From Saccharospirillum sp. (lineage in GTDB: Bacteria > Pseudomonadota > Gammaproteobacteria > Pseudomonadales > Natronospirillaceae), in contig JAIUML010000001.1 in assembly GCA_022565595.1 (NCBI GenBank), forward strand, positions 124,001-188,000: a stretch of 64,000 bases of DNA, read 5' to 3'. Position numbers and translations under genes: made by a program. Below are positions 18,536 to 27,303 of this stretch, piece after piece. The notes below the pieces were generated by a model that was not told the DNA's origin, made no database searches, and worked only from the letters and a program-made list of their open reading frames with translations. Each line of letters opens with the position of its first letter. Within the stretch, counting starts at the first letter, position 1.

Positions 18536-18610
18536 ATGAACAATATCGTCTATATAGTGGGAGCAATCGTAATCGTTTTGGTGATTCTCTCCTTTCTCGG
18601 CTTCCGTTAA
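18536..18610 (+). CDS. 24-residue single-helix membrane peptide
   Basis: ATG 18536 follows a very strong ribosome-binding site (aagaaggag, 5 bp spacing) and encodes MNNIVYIVGAIVIVLVILSF then LGFR. The whole peptide is one transmembrane helix with a single basic C-terminal residue. Peptides of this look are found in many proteobacteria, often induced by stress. The strong start signal and clean helix make it likely to be real despite its size. Function unknown. It is not obviously linked to the ParA gene, which points the other way. Confidence 0.7.
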   Translation: MNNIVYIVGAIVIVLVILSFLGFR

Positions 18611-18674
18611 GACGTCACCCTCACCAACTTTTCCTGATGACATTCAGTAATGCCTGGGATATTTTGAACCATTA

Positions 18675-19184
18675 ATGAAGATAGAATCACACAATGACAG
18701 GTCATGTCTAAAACAGATCATCGGACTGGCCGGCTGGTTGGTTGTGACCTTCGCTGCAGCTGCGCTAGGGGCACTGGCCTCGTCGCACGCCGAGACTTTT
18801 TATCTCAACCTCGAGTTGCCAGTCTGGGCACCACCACCTTGGCTGTTTGGCCCGGTATGGAGCTTCCTTTACCTGATGATCGCGATAGCAGCATGGCTGG
18901 TATGGCGAATGCACGGCTTTCGCCATGCGGGTTTTGCTCTCGGGCTGTTTTTGGTCCAGTTGGTAGCCAACGCTCTATGGACATGGCTGTTTTTCAGCTG
19001 GCGTCTGGGTGCAATAGCCTTTATTGAAATATTGATTCTCTGGGCACTTATTGCGGCGCTTATTGTGGCTTTTTGGCGACTGAACAAGGTAGCAGCATTG
19101 TTACTTGTGCCCTATATAGCCTGGGTGAGCTTTGCCGCCGCGTTGACCTACTCAACCTGGACTCTTAATCCTGGCATTCTGTAA
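18675..19184 (+). CDS. tspO: TspO/MBR family protein
   Basis: 169 residues with five predicted helices and hallmark TspO blocks: LPVWAPPPWLFGPVWSFLYL, MIAIAAWLVWRMHG, ANALWTWLFFSW and YIAWVSFAAALTYSTWTLN. TspO proteins sit in the bacterial outer or inner membrane, bind porphyrins and related ligands, and modulate tetrapyrrole handling and stress. The length is slightly above the family's usual 155-165 because of a basic N-terminal tail. Start at 18675 lacks a strong ribosome-binding site; a start a few codons later is possible. Confidence 0.88.
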   Translation: MKIESHNDRSCLKQIIGLAGWLVVTFAAAALGALASSHAETFYLNLELPVWAPPPWLFGPVWSFLYLMIAIAAWLVWRMHGFRHAGFALGLFLVQLVANALWTWLFFSWRLGAIAFIEILILWALIAALIVAFWRLNKVAALLLVPYIAWVSFAAALTYSTWTLNPGIL

Positions 19185-19234
19185 AGCAAACCCCATTCGT
19201 TGCCTGTTATTCCATAGGTATTTGAGTCCCGTCC

Positions 19235-19500
19235 TTGACCGACACCATCCTTCTGACGGCAGGGCTTCTGCTGCTCGGCTATATCATTATTCAACATGTC
19301 GAAGGAAATATGTGGTCGTACCCATGATCCAGCACAAGGCAGTTGATCTGGCACCAGCGCTTCAGATCTCAGTACAGGTGCTCTTCGGCCTCATCTTCGG
19401 AGCGGTCGGTTTGATCCTTGCGGCACCGCTCACGATCGTAGCCATGATTTCAGTCCAGAAACTCTGGGTAGAGCATGCATTGGGGGACAAGGTAACCTAG
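19235..19500 (+). pseudogene. frameshifted C-terminal remnant of an AI-2E / PerM family transporter
   Basis: One frame gives LTDTILLTAGLLLLGYIIIQ followed by HVEGNMWSYP and a stop. A second frame, overlapping it, continues VVVPMIQHKAVDLAPALQIS, VLFGLIFGAVGLILAAPLTI and KLWVEHALGDKVT. Together they reproduce the last about 85 residues of the AI-2E exporter/PerM family (pattern VEGNxxxPxIQ ... LPPALxxxxQ ... LxFGxxGLxLAxPL ... YVEDxLGD). The N-terminal about 260 residues are absent and a frameshift lies near 19311-19325. A non-functional relic next to tspO. Confidence 0.75.
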
Positions 19501-19506
19501 CGTTGG

Positions 19507-21168
19507 TTAACACTGTGCGTAGGTTGTGCAGCTTTCAGCTGCTTTGTTTGCTTGTTCCCGCAACTCTACCTTGCGTATCTTGCCTGTGGCCGTGCGCGGA
19601 ATGGTTTCGAAAACAAAGCGTCCTGGCACCTTATAGGGAGCGAGGTGATCACGACACCACTGACGCAACTTCTGCGCATCTGCCTCGCTGCCGTGGGCAA
19701 GTTCAATGAAAGCGCAGGGTGTTTCACCCCATTTTTCGTGTGGCATCGCCACCACGGCCGCCACATTCACGGCGGGGTGTCGATACAACACTTCCTCGAT
19801 TTCTATGGACGATATGTTCTCTCCACCAGAAATAATGATGTCCTTGGAGCGGTCCTTTAACTGAAGGTAACCGTCTGGATGCACGACAGCCAAATCGCCG
19901 GAATGAAACCAGCCTCCCGCAAAGGCTTTGGCAGTGGCGTCGGGATTGCGAAAATAGCCTTTCATCACGACGTTACCGCGAAACATGACCTCGCCCAGCG
20001 TTTCGCCATCATGAGGCACCGGAACCCCGCTGACAGGGTCGATCACTTCCAATTGCTCCAGCGGCAGGTAACGTACGCCCTGGCGGGCCTTGAGCCGCGC
20101 CTGCTCCTCAGGTGGGCTACTTGACCAATTGACATGCCAGTCGTTCACCACGGCCGGGCCGTAGGTCTCGGTCAGTCCGTACAGGTGTGTAACCTCGAAA
20201 CCCAGGGTGTTCATTCTGGCCAACAGTTTTTCAGGCGGTGGCGCGGCAGCGGTAAAAAACTGCACCGGACGATGCAGCGTTCGCCTTTCCTCTGCCGGCG
20301 CCTCTACCAGAAGCGACATGACCACCGGCGCGCCGCACAGGTGGGTTACTCCTTCATCAGCCAGTGCAGCCCAGATCGGCCCGGCACTGACCTGACGCAA
20401 ACACACATGAGTGCCGACGATGGCCGACAAGGTCCAGGGGAAACACCAGCCGTTGCAGTGAAACATCGGCAAAGTCCACAAATAGACCGCGTGCTTTGCC
20501 ATTGAGGTGGTCAGGGCATTGCCCTGTGCCAACAGATAGGCGCCGCGATGGTGCGATACCACTCCTTTCGGGTCTCCTGTGGTACCCGAGGTGTAGTTGA
20601 TCGAGATGGCATCCCATTCGTCTTCCGGCATCAACCAATCGAATTCCGGGTCGCCCTCACCGACCAGCGCCTCGTAATCAGGCACCAAGTCCGAGTTGAT
20701 TGGCGAAGTATCCTCGGGGTCATCGTACTGAATCAGCACCGGCTTGACAGCTGCCAGCGTCAGCGCCGCTTTCACCAGCCCCATAAAGGCTCGATCGACG
20801 ATAACCACTCTGGACAGGGCATGATCCAGTTGAAAGGCGATGGTGGCGGCATCCAGTCGAACGTTGATCGAATGCAGCACAGCACCACTCATCGGGACGC
20901 CATAATGACACTCCAGCATCGCAGGCGTATTGGCCAGTACCACACTGACGGTGTCGCCGCGCCTTATGGCGTAACGCTGGCTGAGTGCGGACGCGAGTTG
21001 ACAGGAGCGTCGATAAAACTCCGCATAGGTACGGCGCAGCTCGCCATGCACTATGGCGACATGGTCCGGAAACACCTGCGCCGACCGTTCGAGAAACTGC
21101 AACGGCGTCAAAGGCTGATGGTTGGCCGGGTTGCGGTCCAGATCCGTGTTGTAAGGGTTGGCCGTCAT
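19507..21168 (-). CDS. AMP-forming acyl-CoA ligase
   Basis: 553 residues of the ANL adenylating-enzyme family: YTSGTTGDPKGVVSHHRGAY (P-loop-like), LTETYGPAVV (A5 motif), GWFHSGDLAVVHPDGYLQLK (A7/A8) and the catalytic lysine region PRTATGKIRKVEL. The block LPMFHCNGWCFPWTL belongs to the plant-AAE/AlkK-like branch, which uses small to medium carboxylates, and is related to the DmdB ligases. ATG 21168 was chosen because it lies 4 bp after the stop of the upstream hydratase gene with AGGA ahead of it. In this cluster it may activate 3-methylmercaptopropionate released from DMSP, but the sequence does not fix the substrate. Confidence 0.85.
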   Translation of the reverse strand: MTANPYNTDLDRNPANHQPLTPLQFLERSAQVFPDHVAIVHGELRRTYAEFYRRSCQLASALSQRYAIRRGDTVSVVLANTPAMLECHYGVPMSGAVLHSINVRLDAATIAFQLDHALSRVVIVDRAFMGLVKAALTLAAVKPVLIQYDDPEDTSPINSDLVPDYEALVGEGDPEFDWLMPEDEWDAISINYTSGTTGDPKGVVSHHRGAYLLAQGNALTTSMAKHAVYLWTLPMFHCNGWCFPWTLSAIVGTHVCLRQVSAGPIWAALADEGVTHLCGAPVVMSLLVEAPAEERRTLHRPVQFFTAAAPPPEKLLARMNTLGFEVTHLYGLTETYGPAVVNDWHVNWSSSPPEEQARLKARQGVRYLPLEQLEVIDPVSGVPVPHDGETLGEVMFRGNVVMKGYFRNPDATAKAFAGGWFHSGDLAVVHPDGYLQLKDRSKDIIISGGENISSIEIEEVLYRHPAVNVAAVVAMPHEKWGETPCAFIELAHGSEADAQKLRQWCRDHLAPYKVPGRFVFETIPRTATGKIRKVELREQANKAAESCTTYAQC

Positions 21169-21172
21169 GGTT

Positions 21173-21973
21173 TCAGGCATCCTGCCAGGCGGGTGGGCGC
21201 TTTTCGAGAAAGGCACTGATGCCCTCTTGTGCATCCTGAGCCAACATGTTGTCGACCATGACTTTGGATGCATAGGTGTAGGCTTCGGCCAGCGGCATCT
21301 CGCGCTGTGCGTAAAAGGCGCGTTTTCCGGTCGCCAGCGTCATTTGCGAACGCGAGGCGATCTGCTGCGCCATGGCCATGGTTGCACTGGTCAAATCGTC
21401 AGCGGCCACGGCTCTATTGACCAGGCCCATTTCAGCAGCCCGTGAAGCACCGACCATATCGCCGGTCAGCAGCATTTCCATAGCGTGCTTGTTCGACACA
21501 TTGCGCGACAACGCCACCATGGGTGTGGAACAAAACAGGCCAATGGCAACACCTGGTGTGCAAAAGCGCGCCGTCTCGGACGCTACCGCCAGGTCGCAAC
21601 TGGCCACCAGTTGGCAACCCGCCGCCGTTGCCACACCACCCACTTCGGCAATCACCGGCTTCGGGCAGGTCACTATGGCTTGCATTACACTGGCACAGAG
21701 GTTCATTACCCGCGTGAAGAGTGCGCGACCACGATCCTGCTCTGCGCGCGCTGCAGTCAGCTCCTTCAGATCGTGACCGGCACAAAAGGCCGGCCCCTTT
21801 GCTGCCAATACGATCACTCGCACCTGAGCATTGCCGGAAGCATGGTCCAGGGCTGCCGCCAGTTGCTCGAGCATTGCCTCAGAAAGCGCATTGCGGCGAG
21901 CCATGTCATTCAGGGTCAAACGCAGGACGCCGTCGGTACCCAAATCACTCAATAGCAGGTCGTTGTCTTGCAT
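21173..21973 (-). CDS. enoyl-CoA hydratase/isomerase family protein (ECHDC3-like)
   Basis: 266 residues of the crotonase fold: GPAFCAGHDLKELTAARAEQ gives the first oxyanion-hole block and EVGGVATAAGCQLVASCDLA the second. Compared with rat mitochondrial hydratase, the first catalytic Glu (in PEI) is replaced in FCTPGVAIGLFCST, whereas the second lies in HAMEMLLTGD and is kept. This pattern is typical of ECHDC3-like members and argues against a standard DmdD methylthioacryloyl-CoA hydratase. It sits 45 bp after the dmdA-like gene and 4 bp before the ligase, so the three should be one transcript. GGAG precedes ATG 21973. Confidence 0.85.
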   Translation of the reverse strand: MQDNDLLLSDLGTDGVLRLTLNDMARRNALSEAMLEQLAAALDHASGNAQVRVIVLAAKGPAFCAGHDLKELTAARAEQDRGRALFTRVMNLCASVMQAIVTCPKPVIAEVGGVATAAGCQLVASCDLAVASETARFCTPGVAIGLFCSTPMVALSRNVSNKHAMEMLLTGDMVGASRAAEMGLVNRAVAADDLTSATMAMAQQIASRSQMTLATGKRAFYAQREMPLAEAYTYASKVMVDNMLAQDAQEGISAFLEKRPPAWQDA

Positions 21974-22018
21974 GGGAGTGCTCCTGTTCTTGTTGTGTGT
22001 GCAAATCAGAGACCCTGC

Positions 22019-23161
22019 TCAGGCCGCTACCAGTTGCTTTTTCGGATCATAAAAAGGCTTGTCGACCACCATGGCTTGCTGCGCCCCCTGGGGCATCAGA
22101 ACCTCGAACCGGGTACCGATATCGGCGCTGTCGATATCGACCATGGCCAGAGCGATGTTGTAGCCGAGCCGTGGCGAGTAGACCGCAGAAGTAACCTTGC
22201 CGACGGTGTTGCCATCCTGAGTCACCGCCCAGAACTCGGAGTTCGGCCCCGCAAGCGGCTCGCCTTCGATAAAGAGCCCAACCTGCTTGCGACGTAGGCC
22301 TTCGTCGTGAATGCGCCGCAGCGCAGCCTTACCGATGAATTCCGCTGGCATATCGAGATCGACCAGCCGGCCGAGGCCAACCTCGTACGGGTTGGTGTGC
22401 CGGTCGGCATCGGCGTGGTAGGAGAGCATGCCGCCTTCGATGCGACGAATGGTCGAAGTATGGCCTGGCGCCAGGCCGAAGGGTTGACCGGCTACCATGA
22501 TGCGCTCCCAGAGCTCGTTGCCGTAGGCACTGTCGCGCAGGTAAATCTCATACCCCAACTCGCACGACCACCCGGTCCGCGATACAACCAGGGGAATACC
22601 ATCGAGCTCGACTTCGCGCAGCCAGAAATAGGCCAGGTCCATGATGCTGTCACCAAAGAGCGCTTGCATGATCTGCCCCGATGCCGGGCCCTGGAGCTGC
22701 AAAGGCGATACATCCGGCTCGCTGATGGTCACGTCGAGACCGGCATAAATGGCAATACCTTGGGCCCACAACAGAATGTCGCTGTCGGCCAGTGATAACC
22801 AGAAGTGATTTTCACCCAGGCGCAGCAGTATCGGATCGTTGAGGATGCCGCCATCGGCATTGGTGATCAGTACGTACTTGCACTGCCCAACGGACAGCGT
22901 GGACAGGTTGCGCGGCGTCAGCAATTGAACAAAGCGGGCCGCATCCGGCCCGGTGATCTCGACCTGACGCTCCACACCCACATCGCACAGGATGGCCGTG
23001 CTGATCAGGTTCCAGAAATTCTGTTCCGGATCACCAAAATCGCGCGGGATGTACATATGGTTGTAAACCGAATAGCCCTGCGCGCCCCAGCGCACTGTGG
23101 CATCGAAATAGGGAGATTTGCGGATCTGGGTACCAAAACCGGTGTTGACTGTGAATGCCAT
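22019..23161 (-). CDS. dmdA: dimethylsulfoniopropionate demethylase-like GcvT-family protein
   Basis: About 380 residues of the GcvT/aminomethyltransferase fold. Diagnostic DmdA-type blocks are SVYNHMYIPRDFGDPE, VERQVEITGPDAARFVQLLT, SLADSDILLWAQG, SEPDVSPLQLQGPASG and RIEGGMLSYHADADRHTNPY. These match DmdA of SAR11 and roseobacters, as I remember them, better than glycine-cleavage T protein. DmdA moves a methyl group from DMSP to tetrahydrofolate, giving methylmercaptopropionate and 5-methyl-THF in the cytoplasm. I prefer ATG 23161 over 23167 because GAGGGG is then 8 bp away. Some DmdA-like paralogues act on other substrates, so specificity is inferred. Neighbouring folD supports a folate-linked role. 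Confidence 0.72.
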   Translation of the reverse strand: MAFTVNTGFGTQIRKSPYFDATVRWGAQGYSVYNHMYIPRDFGDPEQNFWNLISTAILCDVGVERQVEITGPDAARFVQLLTPRNLSTLSVGQCKYVLITNADGGILNDPILLRLGENHFWLSLADSDILLWAQGIAIYAGLDVTISEPDVSPLQLQGPASGQIMQALFGDSIMDLAYFWLREVELDGIPLVVSRTGWSCELGYEIYLRDSAYGNELWERIMVAGQPFGLAPGHTSTIRRIEGGMLSYHADADRHTNPYEVGLGRLVDLDMPAEFIGKAALRRIHDEGLRRKQVGLFIEGEPLAGPNSEFWAVTQDGNTVGKVTSAVYSPRLGYNIALAMVDIDSADIGTRFEVLMPQGAQQAMVVDKPFYDPKKQLVAA

Positions 23162-23365
23162 TCTCATTGCCCCTCTTGTCTATCAACGGCAATAGGTGCC
23201 GTGATCTTTATTGTTCGGGCAGAATAGCGTTAAAGTCGTGAATTTTCGGTCTGTATAAAGGGGAATCAGGCGACCAAACAGTCTTTTGTTTGTCGCCATG
23301 GAGACTGATTGGACAGAAGGAATTGCTTTACACCAACAGCCATAAAATCAGCGTTTTTGCCTTTC

Positions 23366-24259
23366 TCAGGCCACCAGTCCAACGGGTTCCGGGAGCGCAT
23401 GCGCACGACAGCATGCCGTCACTGTGTTGGCCAGCAAGCAGGCGATGGTCATCGGGCCGACGCCACCTGGAACCGGGGTAATAGCGCCTGCGATTTCTCT
23501 GGCGGAATCAAAATCCACATCGCCTACAAGCCGTGCTTTAGCATCGCCCTGCTCAATTCTATTAATGCCAACATCAATCACGGTTGCACCGGGCTTTATC
23601 CACTCGCCCAGGACAAAGCCGGGCCTTCCAACGGCGGCGACAATAATATCGGCCCCCTTGAGGACTTCGGGCAAGTTACGCGTGCGCGAATGGGCCACCG
23701 TTACGGTGCAGCTGTCCTTGAGCAACAACTGAGCCATGGGCTTGCCAACAATGTTCGAGCGACCAATCACAACGGCATTCAGGCCAGACAGATCACCGCA
23801 GTACTCACGCAGCATCATCAGGCACCCCAATGGAGTACAGGGCACCATGGCCTTTTGCCCCGTGGCCAAACGGCCAACGTTGGAAATATGAAAACCATCG
23901 ACATCCTTGGCTGCGTCTATGGCATTAATGACGAGAGCTTCGTTGAGGTGCGCCGGTAAAGGCAACTGTACCAATATGCCATGCACGGCGGGGTCCACAT
24001 TGAGTTGCTGAATCAACCCTAGCAGCTCGGTCTCTGTCGTATCTGCAGCCAACCTGTGCTCGTAGGAGTTCATGCCTACATCCACCGTTTGCTTGCCCTT
24101 GGAACGCACATAGACCTGAGACGCCGGATCTTCCCCCACCAACACCACAGCAAGGCCGGGTGTGACTCCGTGCTCCTGCTTCAGCAAGGAAACATGTTGA
24201 GCGACCCGCTCACGCACTGTGGCTGCAAATGCTCTACCGTCAATGATTCGTGCAGTCAT
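23366..24259 (-). CDS. folD: bifunctional methylene-THF dehydrogenase / methenyl-THF cyclohydrolase
   Basis: 297 residues. FolD signatures are [17 protein letters not shown] (with the catalytic Tyr and Lys), [39 protein letters not shown] and the closing [16 protein letters not shown]. It interconverts methylene-, methenyl- and 10-formyl-THF with NADP. The position, 36 bp after an Lrp-type regulator and about 200 bp before the dmdA-like gene, suggests a dedicated copy that processes folate-bound one-carbon units; the housekeeping folD may be elsewhere. No residue losses seen. Confidence 0.93.
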   Translation of the reverse strand: MTARIIDGRAFAATVRERVAQHVSLLKQEHGVTPGLAVVLVGEDPASQVYVRSKGKQTVDVGMNSYEHRLAADTTETELLGLIQQLNVDPAVHGILVQLPLPAHLNEALVINAIDAAKDVDGFHISNVGRLATGQKAMVPCTPLGCLMMLREYCGDLSGLNAVVIGRSNIVGKPMAQLLLKDSCTVTVAHSRTRNLPEVLKGADIIVAAVGRPGFVLGEWIKPGATVIDVGINRIEQGDAKARLVGDVDFDSAREIAGAITPVPGGVGPMTIACLLANTVTACCRAHALPEPVGLVA

Positions 24260-24295
24260 CTAATAGTCTTCTCTGTTAATGGTTACTCAGTATGG

Positions 24296-24796
24296 TCACT
24301 GATGAGTCGTTTGAGCGGGCTTGGCCAGGGCAACCAGATCGGGCTGACTGTCCTTGATCTGACGCGTGACGATATAGGTATAGTATCGATCGATGTTCAG
24401 CTCTTCCGCCAGCAGGCCGTCCATCAAGGCCTGAAAGGCCGACATGCATGGCACCACCACCTTCAGTACGTAATCTGTGCCACCGCCGGTAGCAAAGCAT
24501 TCGGTAATTTCCCGCGCGTCGCGAACGTAGGCCTCGAATCGATCAAAATCCTGCTTGCGGTGATGCAACAAGGCGACGGTTACAATGACCTGGGTGAGAT
24601 CGATGATCCGATCCATGGCGATGTCGGCATGGTAGCTTCGGATAAAACCGGCCGATTTTAACCGATCCAGACGCGCCCAGCACGGAGTTGGCGACAGATT
24701 GACGATTTCTGCCAACCTCGTCTTGCTCAGTTGGCCGTGGCTCTGAACCGCGGCCAGAATACGAATGTCGATGGCATCAAGGGCTGATTTCTTCAT
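24296..24796 (-). CDS. Lrp/AsnC family transcriptional regulator
   Basis: 166 residues: N-terminal winged helix-turn-helix (LDAIDIRILAAVQSHGQLSK and VNLSPTPCWARLDRLKSAGF), then a RAM ligand-binding domain (TQVIVTVAL, ATGGGTDYVLKVVVPCMSAF). MKKSALD at 24796 was chosen as start because it fits the family's usual length; an upstream start would add 13 residues. Lrp-type regulators respond to amino acids or small metabolites and usually control the adjacent operon, here folD and the dmdA-like genes. The minus-strand order, with a 36-bp gap to folD, would make it the first gene of that transcript and possibly self-regulated. Confidence 0.88.
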   Translation of the reverse strand: MKKSALDAIDIRILAAVQSHGQLSKTRLAEIVNLSPTPCWARLDRLKSAGFIRSYHADIAMDRIIDLTQVIVTVALLHHRKQDFDRFEAYVRDAREITECFATGGGTDYVLKVVVPCMSAFQALMDGLLAEELNIDRYYTYIVTRQIKDSQPDLVALAKPAQTTHQ

Positions 24797-25143
24797 CCGG
24801 CTGCCTATGTGAGGCATATCAGGACATGCCGCCAACCAATGAAAATACTGAATACCGCTGGATGCTAGACCTCAGACCAGAGCAATGCATGACCCAGTGC
24901 GACACCGGGATACCCGTTAACGCCGAACCCCGCAACCCAACCTACATGAACGCCCTCCTCAATTTGAGGTAAGTGGTAACTGGTTCGCCAACATCAACTT
25001 GTGTAGAAAAAAATGTTTCGAGTACATCGCCAGGAAAATCAAGCCAGCTATCAGCACTGAAAGCCATTTATCTAACCTGGTGTACTGTGGTTGTCTCGAA
25101 GCCCATAGCAAAATGGGATCCAGTCACCTGGCATGCTCTTCAA
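24797..25143. other. non-coding interval between the Lrp gene and the FN3 lipoprotein gene
   Basis: About 350 bases with no credible gene. It must hold the promoter of the Lrp-folD transcript (minus strand). A short dyad, CCTCAATTTGAGG, lies near 24956-24968. No terminator with a clear U-run is visible for the lipoprotein gene, which ends at 25144. Confidence 0.5.
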
Positions 25144-26523
25144 TCAAGGGTCACTGCAGATCGCATAAGTCGTCAGATTGTGGCTCTCTGCGCTGTCATT
25201 CAGAAAGCCATTGGTCCATCCGTACTCCGTTACAAGTCCACGGCTTGAACGATACTCATACTGAGTCTCGGTAAAGGTTTCACTAGACCCAGCTCCGGGA
25301 ACCAATACGCCACCGCTCAGGGCAATCTGGCCTGTTTCACACCAGGTCATCATTCGAGCAAAGCTACCTGGACCAACGAGTTGTGTACTCTCTGTCGCTG
25401 TGTAGCCCCGAGTCGGTGGCGCACAGACGCTATAAGTATCAAAGGTCCGGCTTTCTGCGCTCTTATTAGCGATGCCCACTGCCCACTGACTCGGAACGCC
25501 GGAAAACATACTGGGCCGCGAGTACTGAAGCTGAACGTCCGGCTGGTCTAGCACAAAGCCATGGATCCTGAATCCACCACCGTAAACCACATGATCCGGA
25601 TCTGAACAGGCGGTAATAGCCCTGGTAAAGGAGCCTGCGGTCATGGTCAGCTCATCGGTGATGACCTCAAGACCCTCAGGTGCTTCGGCACATACCGCGT
25701 ATAGGAGGGCCTCGTAGTCGTTATTGCTTTCATTGGACACCCCCGTCGCCCACGCACTGGTTTCTGAACCGACAATGCCCGGATTGCTTCGCTGGATCCG
25801 TGTGTCTGTTTGCCCCGACTCACCGTCCAAACGCACACCTCCGGAGAATGCCTGCAAGCCTGCGGGGCATTCAACAGCCCGGACAACATAACCGCCTGCA
25901 TCCAGATCAACCCGTTCTTCGACTCGCACATACCCCGTCAATTGAAGCTGAGGCTCCACCAATACACTGACTTCGTTGCTGGTCTCGCTTTCCGTTACAT
26001 CTTCGATCACCGCCGTCACCACCGCATAATAGGTCGTGCCGTTATCCAGCCCCTCCAGGGTATATTCCGTAGCCGCCGTTTCAACCCAATAAGAGCCAGG
26101 GTTGGACGGATCGACATCAGGATCTGTGTTGTAAGCCAGGATGTAGCCCGTGGCGTCGCCTGCCTCATCCCAGGCGAAACTGATCTGACCATCATCCGCT
26201 TCACCGGTCAGGTTTTCGGGCGCTGCCAGGTTGACTGGCTCAAAACTCACCAGCACTTCACAAGCCTCGGTGATGGAACCGGTGGTATAGGTGTTTTGGT
26301 CAAGATTGCCGTCACAGCCGCTGACCGAGGCTATTTGATAGTAGGTATCCGCAGTAATGGTAAAGTCTGTTGTTTGCCCTTCTTCAATTTCGATACTTTC
26401 GGGGCTGACTGTACCGCCCTCATTAGCATTTGCGGTGATGCTATGGGTTCTGGTTTCGCCACTGTCACTTCCGCACCCCGCAATAAAAACTGCGCTAATC
26501 GCAATAATCAAACACTTATCCAT
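25144..26523 (-). CDS. lipoprotein with bacterial Ig-like/divergent beta-repeat and fibronectin type III domains
   Basis: 459 residues from ATG 26523. The signal peptide MDKCLIIAISAVFIAGC ends in lipobox IAGC. Residues about 25-100 form a short beta repeat of the pattern found in secreted proteins (ITANANEGGTVSPESIEIEE, CEVLVSFEP). An FN3 domain follows (AAPENLTGEADDGQISFAWD to YYAVVTAVIED). The remaining about 270 residues carry three similar units each with a conserved Cys pair and A-xxCP/CSDP/CETG blocks (ECPAGLQAFSGGVRLDG, ACSDPDHVVYGGGFRIHG, WCETGQIALSGGVLVPG). The threefold repeat 'C..G....SGGVR..G' is clear internal duplication. Probably a surface-exposed binding protein; ligand unknown. 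Confidence 0.8.
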   Translation of the reverse strand: MDKCLIIAISAVFIAGCGSDSGETRTHSITANANEGGTVSPESIEIEEGQTTDFTITADTYYQIASVSGCDGNLDQNTYTTGSITEACEVLVSFEPVNLAAPENLTGEADDGQISFAWDEAGDATGYILAYNTDPDVDPSNPGSYWVETAATEYTLEGLDNGTTYYAVVTAVIEDVTESETSNEVSVLVEPQLQLTGYVRVEERVDLDAGGYVVRAVECPAGLQAFSGGVRLDGESGQTDTRIQRSNPGIVGSETSAWATGVSNESNNDYEALLYAVCAEAPEGLEVITDELTMTAGSFTRAITACSDPDHVVYGGGFRIHGFVLDQPDVQLQYSRPSMFSGVPSQWAVGIANKSAESRTFDTYSVCAPPTRGYTATESTQLVGPGSFARMMTWCETGQIALSGGVLVPGAGSSETFTETQYEYRSSRGLVTEYGWTNGFLNDSAESHNLTTYAICSDP

Positions 26524-26766
26524 CCTACTGCTACCCCCAAAATCTTTTTGTTCAGATACTTCTTCTGGACTGGGGGAAGCTGCGTTGTGGGAGGTGAACA
26601 AAAGTACGCACAATCCCTATCTCCAACTATTCTGGCCCCTCTGTCCCTTGAGCGCCCCACCGTAGCATGTATAAACCAACACTGGCCACCATGCTTTTAT
26701 ACGGAATATTTATAGATACCTGATTTGCTTATGCGCTTAAATGCAGCCTTTGAAATGGCATTTCTG

Positions 26767-27303
26767 TCACTGGTGGTTTTTATCAACACTATCTTCAAAT
26801 TCGCCCACTGAATCTTTCATAACCTCACGTGCTATGACTGTTTCATGCTCGCCCCGGGTCACGGCCACCAGGACAACCTGACCCTGTGCAATCGCATCTC
26901 CGATCAGGTCTGCAAGCTTGCCTTCCTTTTTCTCGGAACTGTCTGTTGTGGTGCCAACTGCGGCGCCAATCAATCCACCCAGGCTTGCACCCCACCCGAT
27001 CATCACAAGTGGCGCAACCAACGGGCTGGCCGCGAATAGAGTCACGCTGGTTGCCGTCAGCGCCACAGTACCTAACGCACCGACGCCTGCACCCGCGGCA
27101 GTACCCACTGTACCGTCCACCAAAATATCCTTCAGCGCATCGTTGCTCTTGCCCTCAGTTGCTGGTGTAGGTGAATCTGAATCGGCCGAAAAAATATGCA
27201 CGTGTTCATGTGACAAGCCTTTATCGACCAACCTCGACAATGCGTTTTCAGCGCCTACCCTAGTGGCAAAAAATCCCGAAATATGGTGACGATATTCGTT
27301 CAT
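26767..27303 (-). CDS. hypothetical protein with Gly/Ala-rich membrane-like core (general-stress YflT/DUF1269-like)
   Basis: 178 residues. The N-terminus, HHISGFFATRVGAENALSRL followed by VDKGLSHEHVHIFSA, is the ferredoxin-like domain seen in heat-induced YflT-type stress proteins. A Gly/Ala-rich hydrophobic middle (GTVGTAAGAGVGALGTVALT and APLVMIGWGASLGGLIGAAV) probably inserts in a membrane, and a final domain has GQVVLVAVTRGEHETVIARE. AGGAGG sits correctly before ATG 27303, which is why the longer upstream frame was rejected. Family named by resemblance only. Confidence 0.7.
   Translation of the reverse strand: MNEYRHHISGFFATRVGAENALSRLVDKGLSHEHVHIFSADSDSPTPATEGKSNDALKDILVDGTVGTAAGAGVGALGTVALTATSVTLFAASPLVAPLVMIGWGASLGGLIGAAVGTTTDSSEKKEGKLADLIGDAIAQGQVVLVAVTRGEHETVIAREVMKDSVGEFEDSVDKNHQ

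Noticed and set aside
20548-21219. 223-codon frame antisense to the acyl-CoA ligase
   Set aside because: Lies entirely within the ligase gene and has a composition rich in Arg/His/Gln with no domain.
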